64,000 nucleotides of DNA, taken from assembly GCF_026342035.1 (NCBI RefSeq), contig NZ_JAPENM010000004.1, forward strand, positions 372,001-436,000, read 5' to 3'. Each line of letters begins with the position of its first letter. The stretch's first letter is position 1. The notes under the pieces were generated by a model, which saw only the letters and a program-made list of their open reading frames with translations, did not search any database and was not told the origin of the DNA. Made by a program: the position numbers and the translations under genes. This document shows positions 59,042 through 64,000 of the stretch, piece after piece. Source of the DNA: Aldersonia sp. NBC_00410 (GTDB lineage Bacteria > Actinomycetota > Actinomycetes > Mycobacteriales > Mycobacteriaceae).

Positions 59042-60438
59042 GTACCGCCCGCACGACGGCCCGGCTGGCCACCGCCTCGACCGTCGTCCTGATGTGCTCG
59101 GCGCTCGGTTCGGTGAGCGCGTTCGCCGGCGGTCCCCCGGTGGTGGATCCGAGCCGGTTGCCGGCCAACGTCAGCCCCGCCCCGCCGGACAAGACCGAAC
59201 AGAAGACCGCCTGCTGGGAGACGGTGCGAACGGGCTCGGACAGCTCGGCCGGGAAGCGTGACCTCGACGTCTCGTCGGCGTGGGCGTTCGGCAAGGGCGC
59301 CGGTCAGACCGTCGCCGTCATCGACACCGGGGTTGCCCGCCATCCGCGGCTGCCCGGCCTCGTCGGCGCAGGCGACTACGTGAGCACCACCGATGGCACC
59401 GATGACTGCGATGCACACGGCACGATCGTCGCGGGCATCATCGCGGCCGGTCCAGCCGAGGGCGATGGTTTCTCCGGAGTTGCGCCGCAGGCGCGGATCG
59501 TCAGCATCCGCCAGTCGAGCAGCCATTGGCAGGTGGCCGGGCGATCGAAGCAGCAACAACCGGAGGATGTTGCCGACGGCTACGGCAACACCAGCACCAT
59601 GGCCGCCGCGATCCGGCGTGCCGCCGATCTTGGTGCGACCGTTATCAATATCTCCGAGGTCGCCTGTTCGACATCCGCCATGAACGACGCGTCGCTCGGC
59701 GCCGCGGTCCAGTATGCCGCGCTGCAAAGGAATGTCGTCGTCGTCGCGGCGGCCGGCAATAACGACCGATGCCAGGCGGGCAATCCCGGCCCGGATCCGT
59801 TGCACCCGGACGCCGACCCGTGGGCGAAAGTCACCACGATCGTCTCGCCCGCCTGGTACGACGACTATGTCCTCACCGTCGGGTCGGTGAATGCCGACGG
59901 CGCCCCATCCGAGTTCACCGTCCCCGGTCCGTGGGTGGACGTGGCCGCGCCCGGTGAGCAGATCGTCTCCCTCGACCCGCGCAGTCCCGGGTTGACCAAC
60001 GCCAAGGTCGACGACAAGGGTGCGACGGAATCGTTCTCCGGTACCAGCTTTGCCGCGCCGTTCGTCGCGGGCACGGCCGCGCTCGTGCGCGCCCGGTTCC
60101 CGCAACTGTCCGCCCGCGAAGTCATCGAGCGCATCGAGGCCACCGCGCATGCACCGGCCGAGGGCTGGAACTCGAGGGTCGGATTCGGCGTGGTCGATCC
60201 ATACGCGGCGGTCACCGCCGATGTCGCGGGTGCGCCGGTGTCCAAGCAGCCCACACGTGCCGCCGCGATCGCAATACCCATCCCGGCCGCGCCTCCCGCG
60301 CCCGACCGTCGCGGACGCAACACCGCGCTGATCGGCACGGCGGTGGTCGGTGTCCTGTTGGTCATCGGCATGCTCGCATCGTTCCCGATGCGTCGCCGCG
60401 TTCGTGCGCAGAGCACCGGGACCCGGCGCTCCGGTTAA
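59038..60438 (+). CDS. mycP4: Type VII secretion serine protease, mycosin MycP (ESX-4)
   Basis: A 466-residue subtilisin-like protease. A signal peptide (about 1-30) leads to a catalytic domain with D96 (VIDTGV), H127 (DAHGTIVAG), oxyanion N241 (AAGNN) and S337 (SGTSFAAP). A Pro-rich linker and one C-terminal transmembrane helix (about 430-450) anchor it outside. It is coupled to eccD by a GTGA overlap and ends 20 nt before the end of the convergent eccB. Confidence 0.95.
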   Translation: MSTARTTARLATASTVVLMCSALGSVSAFAGGPPVVDPSRLPANVSPAPPDKTEQKTACWETVRTGSDSSAGKRDLDVSSAWAFGKGAGQTVAVIDTGVARHPRLPGLVGAGDYVSTTDGTDDCDAHGTIVAGIIAAGPAEGDGFSGVAPQARIVSIRQSSSHWQVAGRSKQQQPEDVADGYGNTSTMAAAIRRAADLGATVINISEVACSTSAMNDASLGAAVQYAALQRNVVVVAAAGNNDRCQAGNPGPDPLHPDADPWAKVTTIVSPAWYDDYVLTVGSVNADGAPSEFTVPGPWVDVAAPGEQIVSLDPRSPGLTNAKVDDKGATESFSGTSFAAPFVAGTAALVRARFPQLSAREVIERIEATAHAPAEGWNSRVGFGVVDPYAAVTADVAGAPVSKQPTRAAAIAIPIPAAPPAPDRRGRNTALIGTAVVGVLLVIGMLASFPMRRRVRAQSTGTRRSG

Positions 60439-60458
60439 CCTGCCGCGCCGAGTCCCGC

Positions 60459-61940
60459 CTACGAGCCGGACGACGGCAATGCTGCGGGCGCGGCGTCCGG
60501 CCGCACACCGTCGTGCGCCACCAGCGCCTCATCCCGGCCGAGAGTCGGCCCGGGCGAGAGCAATCCGACGATCGGCCACGGCGCCGGTTCGGGCTGCCCG
60601 GTCAGGCCGAGCAGCTCGGCAGCCTTGGCATCGGCCACGCCGTAGCGCACGCCGGTGTCCGACACATAAAACAGTGCGTCCTTGCGTGCACTGGTCGGTG
60701 CGATGCCCGTCGTCTGCAGGAACGCACCCGACCCCGGAGCGAAGTACGCCTTGTCGGCCTTCGTGCCGGAGCCGTCGGCCTGCGCGAGCGCCACCATCCT
60801 GGCGTTGTCCGCCATCGGCAGGCCGCGCCCGGCCAGCACGCTGATCTGGGCGTGCACGACACCGCCGGCGGAATCCGCACCGTCGGCCTCGCCGGCGATC
60901 GGCGACCAGGACAGGCAGCCGACCGGCTTGTCGGCGGGGTTCACCACCGTAGGCGCGGTCTGCGGGAAGTTGGCAACGTCGAGTTGCGTCACGACCGGCG
61001 CCCGGCTCAGCACGTCCGGCGCGATCTTGGTGATCTCGGTGGTGCCCTGCGAATCCGCGGAGCGGATGATGTCGCCGGTAGCGGCGCTGATCTGCTGCAA
61101 CCCGTCCCGCAGCACCACGTAGTACTGGGTGGACTCGCCGCGTGGGATCTGTACGACCGCGCCGATCCGCAGACCCGAAATCGGGTACGACGGTGGCGAT
61201 CCCGCGCCTTCGATCTTCGGTGGCGCAATCGCGGGGACCTCGGGTATCGCATTCAGTAGGCCGGCGCTCGCGGGCCGTGGGTCGACCGAGCCCAACGCGA
61301 GCGCTGCAGTGACGGCGCGGTCGTCGAGGTTGATCTTGGCGCGTTTGCCGTCGTAAACGAGATAGGTGTCAGGCCCCGACTCCAGCAGCAGCGCTTCCCC
61401 GGTGGACAGCGGCGCTGCGCGCTCGCCCGAGGAATCGAGGGAACCGATCAGCACCGAATTGCTTGCGCTCGACCCGCCTGCCGTGTCGCAGACGGTCCAG
61501 GTCCGGCCTGCGCCCTTCGAGTCGAACGGCAATGCCGAAGGCGCACCCGGAATTCCGACCAGCGGCCCGCGCGGTCGCCCGGTGATGGCGGAGTCCTTGA
61601 CGATGGCGGGTTTCGACGCGTCACCGACCGCGAGTCGCGCGGAGGCGAGGTTCATCACCGGGTGGACGGTGTCGCCGAGCACGACGAACATCGCGCCGGA
61701 ATCCTTACCAACCACGATCTTGTTGTCACCGATCCGATCCTGCGGGCGCAGCAGAGCGAGCACACCGCATGCCGCGAGACCGAGGCAGGCCAGAACCACG
61801 CCGACCGTCAGCGCGCGCGACTGCGAACGCATCGGATCGTGCAGCATTCGGACGTCGCGCCGGACGAGCGCATGCTCCATCCGCCGCACCAAAAATCGGT
61901 AGCCACTGACTTGCCATCGAGTCGTAGGCTGTGCTGGCAT
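60459..61940 (-). CDS. eccB4: Type VII secretion protein EccB (ESX-4)
   Basis: A 493-residue protein. The cytoplasmic N-terminus TTRWQVSGYRFLVRRMEHAL is conserved in EccB. A transmembrane helix (about 43-64) leads to the large exterior repeat domain, with VGKDSGAMFVVLGDTVHPVM and two cysteine sites, WTVCDTAG and VGCLSWSP. The ATG at 61940 has GGGAGG upstream. It is divergent from eccE. Confidence 0.95.
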   Translation of the reverse strand: MPAQPTTRWQVSGYRFLVRRMEHALVRRDVRMLHDPMRSQSRALTVGVVLACLGLAACGVLALLRPQDRIGDNKIVVGKDSGAMFVVLGDTVHPVMNLASARLAVGDASKPAIVKDSAITGRPRGPLVGIPGAPSALPFDSKGAGRTWTVCDTAGGSSASNSVLIGSLDSSGERAAPLSTGEALLLESGPDTYLVYDGKRAKINLDDRAVTAALALGSVDPRPASAGLLNAIPEVPAIAPPKIEGAGSPPSYPISGLRIGAVVQIPRGESTQYYVVLRDGLQQISAATGDIIRSADSQGTTEITKIAPDVLSRAPVVTQLDVANFPQTAPTVVNPADKPVGCLSWSPIAGEADGADSAGGVVHAQISVLAGRGLPMADNARMVALAQADGSGTKADKAYFAPGSGAFLQTTGIAPTSARKDALFYVSDTGVRYGVADAKAAELLGLTGQPEPAPWPIVGLLSPGPTLGRDEALVAHDGVRPDAAPAALPSSGS

Positions 61941-61952
61941 TGTTCCTCCCCC

Positions 61953-61985
61953 GGTCAGCACGCACTCGACCCGACAGCGTACAGT
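61953..61985 (+). promoter_or_regulatory. Promoter-like pair upstream of eccE4
   Basis: GGTCAGC (61953-61959), 20 nt, TACAGT (61980-61985), matching the eccD4 upstream region. The leader is about 70 nt and ends in GGGGGGAAATCGA before the ATG. On the other strand the overlapping TACGCT could be the -10 of eccB4. Confidence 0.55.
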
Positions 61986-62054
61986 GTCGACGAATTGCGA
62001 TTGCACCGGCCGCCGAGACGGGGGCCGGCCATCGAGCACTCGGGGGGAAATCGA

Positions 62055-63710
62055 ATGCCGGATCGCCGTGGCAGTCGTCCGCGTCCAGTGTGGGACCGGA
62101 TCACCGGCGCCGACGTACTTGCCGCACAATCGATCGCCGTCGTCGCGGGGGTCGGGGCAGCGGCGGCCAGCGTCTGCGTCCTGATCGCCGTCGGCATCTC
62201 GGTGGCCGTCGCGCTCATCCTGCTCATCCCGATAGCCAGGAATTCGCTGTTCGGCTGGTTGCGTATCGCCCGCCGCTACCGCGACCACAGCGAGTACCCC
62301 CTCGGGCAAACCGTCGACTTCCGCTCACCCGATGGTCGTTCACTCGGGCTGTACTGGGACGGCAGCCGGGTGGTCGCGGTCGTCGAGGTGCTCGCCCCGG
62401 TCGGCGGTCTGACGTCGATCTCGCGCGCGGATTTCGATGCCACCCACCTACTTCCGGTCGCCGACCTCGCGCGCAACCTTGACCAGCACGACATCCAGCT
62501 CGCCGGTATCGACATCGTCAGCCACGGCTATCGCAGCCGGTCCGGAACCCCGGCCGGTGGCGTCTACGAGCAGCTGATCGGCCCACTTCCGGCCACCGCG
62601 GTCCGAACGGTCTGGCTCGCAATCTGTTTCGATGCGCTGGCTTGCCCCGACGCGGTGGAACGACGCGGCGGCGGCGCGGAGGGCGCGTCCAGGGCAATCA
62701 CGATCGCGACGCGCCGGATCGTCCGAGCCCTCGACGAGGTCGGTTGTCGCTCACGTGTACTCACCGCACCCGAGATCCGCGAGGCGGTATTGCAGATCAC
62801 CGGTGGCACCGATCCGCGACGGCTGATGCAATCGTGGAAGTTCGCTCAGCTCGGCGAGAACGTGAACATCGGCTCGGCCATCCAGCCCAACGCATTGAGC
62901 TCGGAACTGCTCGCGCGGCTGTGGGTCGCCCCGTCCCGCGGTACTACGACGGTGGTGCGGTTGCGTCCCGGCAGCACACCCGAATCGGTATCGGTGGGTG
63001 CCGCATGGCGATTGACCTCCCGTGCGCTGCCCGAGCTGCCGAAGACGGCCGGTGTGGTGACGATGAGCGGCCGACATCGCGATGCCGTGCTCGCGCACCT
63101 CCCGATCGCCGTCGCCGATCTCGAGGATGTCGTGCCGCGTGGCGATATGGCGATCGCGAAGCTCGACCGGCTGCGGCTACCCACCGCCGGATGCGGTCAG
63201 CTGGTCGGCTCCGACGCACAGGGCAATGGCATCGCGACGCGACTCGTCGGCACCGGCGTCTCCACGGTGTATCTGGCGGGCGAGCTGTATCTGGCGCAGC
63301 AGGTGGTGTTCCGCGCGTTGGCGATCGGCGCGCGCGTCCTCGTGCGCACGGACCGCCCGCACGACTGGGAACCGATGGTGACCGCCGTCGCGAGCCCGGA
63401 CAAGTTCCGTGTCGTCACCGAAACCCAGTATTCCGATGCCGGTTTCAACGCCACGATGATCGACGGCGTGGTGGCACCGCCGCCGCACGCCGGCGTCACG
63501 ACGATGTATCTGACCTCGGATCCGTCGCAGTGGCCGGGCCGGCGCGCCGACGTCTCGCTGCATCAGCCGGGTGCGGTCGGCAGCCGGGTAATGCTGGAAA
63601 GCAGCGGCAAGAGTGTCGAACTGAACCTTGTCTCGATTCCGCGCGAAACCTCCTTCATCGGCCGGCCACGCGCGCCGCGCCGTCGCCCCGAACCGACGTA
63701 TGCGAGCTGA
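62055..63710 (+). CDS. eccE4: Type VII secretion protein EccE (ESX-4)
   Basis: A 551-residue protein with two N-terminal transmembrane helices (about 19-40 and 42-64) and a large soluble domain in the EccE style (DFRSPDGRSLGLYWDG, then AVVEVLAP; HDIQLAGIDIVSHGYRS; LWVAPSRGTTTVVRLRPG). EccE sits at the edge of the ESX membrane complex. M. tuberculosis ESX-4 has no eccE; M. abscessus and other species have eccE4. Identification is by position, membrane layout and these segments. The ATG follows GGGGGGAAA. Confidence 0.88.
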   Translation: MPDRRGSRPRPVWDRITGADVLAAQSIAVVAGVGAAAASVCVLIAVGISVAVALILLIPIARNSLFGWLRIARRYRDHSEYPLGQTVDFRSPDGRSLGLYWDGSRVVAVVEVLAPVGGLTSISRADFDATHLLPVADLARNLDQHDIQLAGIDIVSHGYRSRSGTPAGGVYEQLIGPLPATAVRTVWLAICFDALACPDAVERRGGGAEGASRAITIATRRIVRALDEVGCRSRVLTAPEIREAVLQITGGTDPRRLMQSWKFAQLGENVNIGSAIQPNALSSELLARLWVAPSRGTTTVVRLRPGSTPESVSVGAAWRLTSRALPELPKTAGVVTMSGRHRDAVLAHLPIAVADLEDVVPRGDMAIAKLDRLRLPTAGCGQLVGSDAQGNGIATRLVGTGVSTVYLAGELYLAQQVVFRALAIGARVLVRTDRPHDWEPMVTAVASPDKFRVVTETQYSDAGFNATMIDGVVAPPPHAGVTTMYLTSDPSQWPGRRADVSLHQPGAVGSRVMLESSGKSVELNLVSIPRETSFIGRPRAPRRRPEPTYAS

Positions 63711-63720
63711 GCGGCGGCCA

Positions 63721-64000
63721 CTAACCCGGATAGGGATTGCTCGCCCGAGCCGCCCGCAGCAGGCCGCCCCACCACGCCAGCTGCCCGAGCATGCGCGTGG
63801 ACGCGTCGATCGCCGCGCCGTCGGTTGTCTCACCGTTCTCGTCGAATCGTTTGCGCGCGCGATGAAAGCTGACCTGCTCGCGCACCGACACCATGTGCAC
63901 CTCGGCAACCACCTGGCGCAATTGTTCGGTGGCGCGTAGCCCACCGGACAGCCCGCCATAGGAGACGAACCCGATTGGCTTGGCCCGCCATTCGTACTTC
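63721..64000 (-). CDS. NADPH-dependent FMN reductase family protein (5' end outside window)
   Basis: The visible 92 codons run into the right edge. KPIGFVSYGGLSGGLRATEQ, then VVAEVHMVSVREQVSFHRAR and a final RMLGQLAWWG match the C-terminal half of NADPH:FMN reductases with a flavodoxin-like fold. The gene ends 10 nt after the convergent eccE stop. Confidence 0.82.
   Translation of the reverse strand, partial: KYEWRAKPIGFVSYGGLSGGLRATEQLRQVVAEVHMVSVREQVSFHRARKRFDENGETTDGAAIDASTRMLGQLAWWGGLLRAARASNPYPG

Overview
The window is high-GC DNA from an actinobacterium of the order Mycobacteriales, most likely a Nocardia- or Rhodococcus-like member of the Nocardiaceae. This rests on the mycothiol S-conjugate amidase, WhiB3- and SigD/RsdA-type regulators, a GroEL1 with a histidine-rich tail, and a complete ESX-4 type VII secretion locus. 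GTG starts, 4-nt start/stop overlaps and some probable leaderless starts are common. I see no rRNA, tRNA, CRISPR array, insertion sequence or phage module.

Positions 1-14.5 kb follow the M. tuberculosis Rv1086-Rv1074c gene set as I remember it: short-chain Z-prenyl synthase, hemolysin III, thioredoxin-domain protein, small membrane protein, mca, DUF4307 protein, greA, metB, cbs, GDSL-like esterase and fadA. The genes cover isoprenoid, mycothiol and sulfur amino acid metabolism. Positions 14.5-16.9 kb are a junction holding a DUF559 protein bracketed by two copies of a 53-bp hairpin repeat, a Bax-inhibitor-1 protein and a DUF5709-like protein.

Positions 16.9-45.4 kb follow the Rv3410c-Rv3443c set: guaB3, guaB2, DUF5319, rsdA-sigD, whiB3, groEL-groES with a CIRCE/promoter overlap, the t6A operon (alr-tsaE-tsaB-rimI-tsaD), nnr, glmS, glmM, rpsI and rplM. 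Inserted here are a striking alanine-rich, 11-cysteine triplet-repeat protein between whiB3 and groEL, a DUF2252 protein, a membrane-anchored Hsp70-like protein with a proline-rich exterior, and a cupredoxin lipoprotein. A coupled three-gene unit resembling type VII substrates lies between glmS and glmM.

Positions 45.5-51.1 kb form an accessory island between rplM and ESX-4: a collapsed ornithine aminotransferase pseudogene behind a DDAH-like amidinohydrolase, a double-ACT protein, an ABM-fold protein, a ChaB/Rho_N protein, a CinA-type amidase, a heme-oxygenase-like iron protein beside a CDGSH Fe-S protein, and a PfpI/DJ-1 protein.

Positions 51.2-63.7 kb are the ESX-4 locus: two WXG100 proteins, EccC, a type VII-associated membrane protein, EccD, MycP, EccB and EccE. 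The secreted pair, motor, pore, protease and stalk are all present. Promoter-like sequences and leaders are shared between eccD and eccE, and between eccC and the associated protein, which suggests coordinated expression. The window ends inside an NADPH-dependent FMN reductase.
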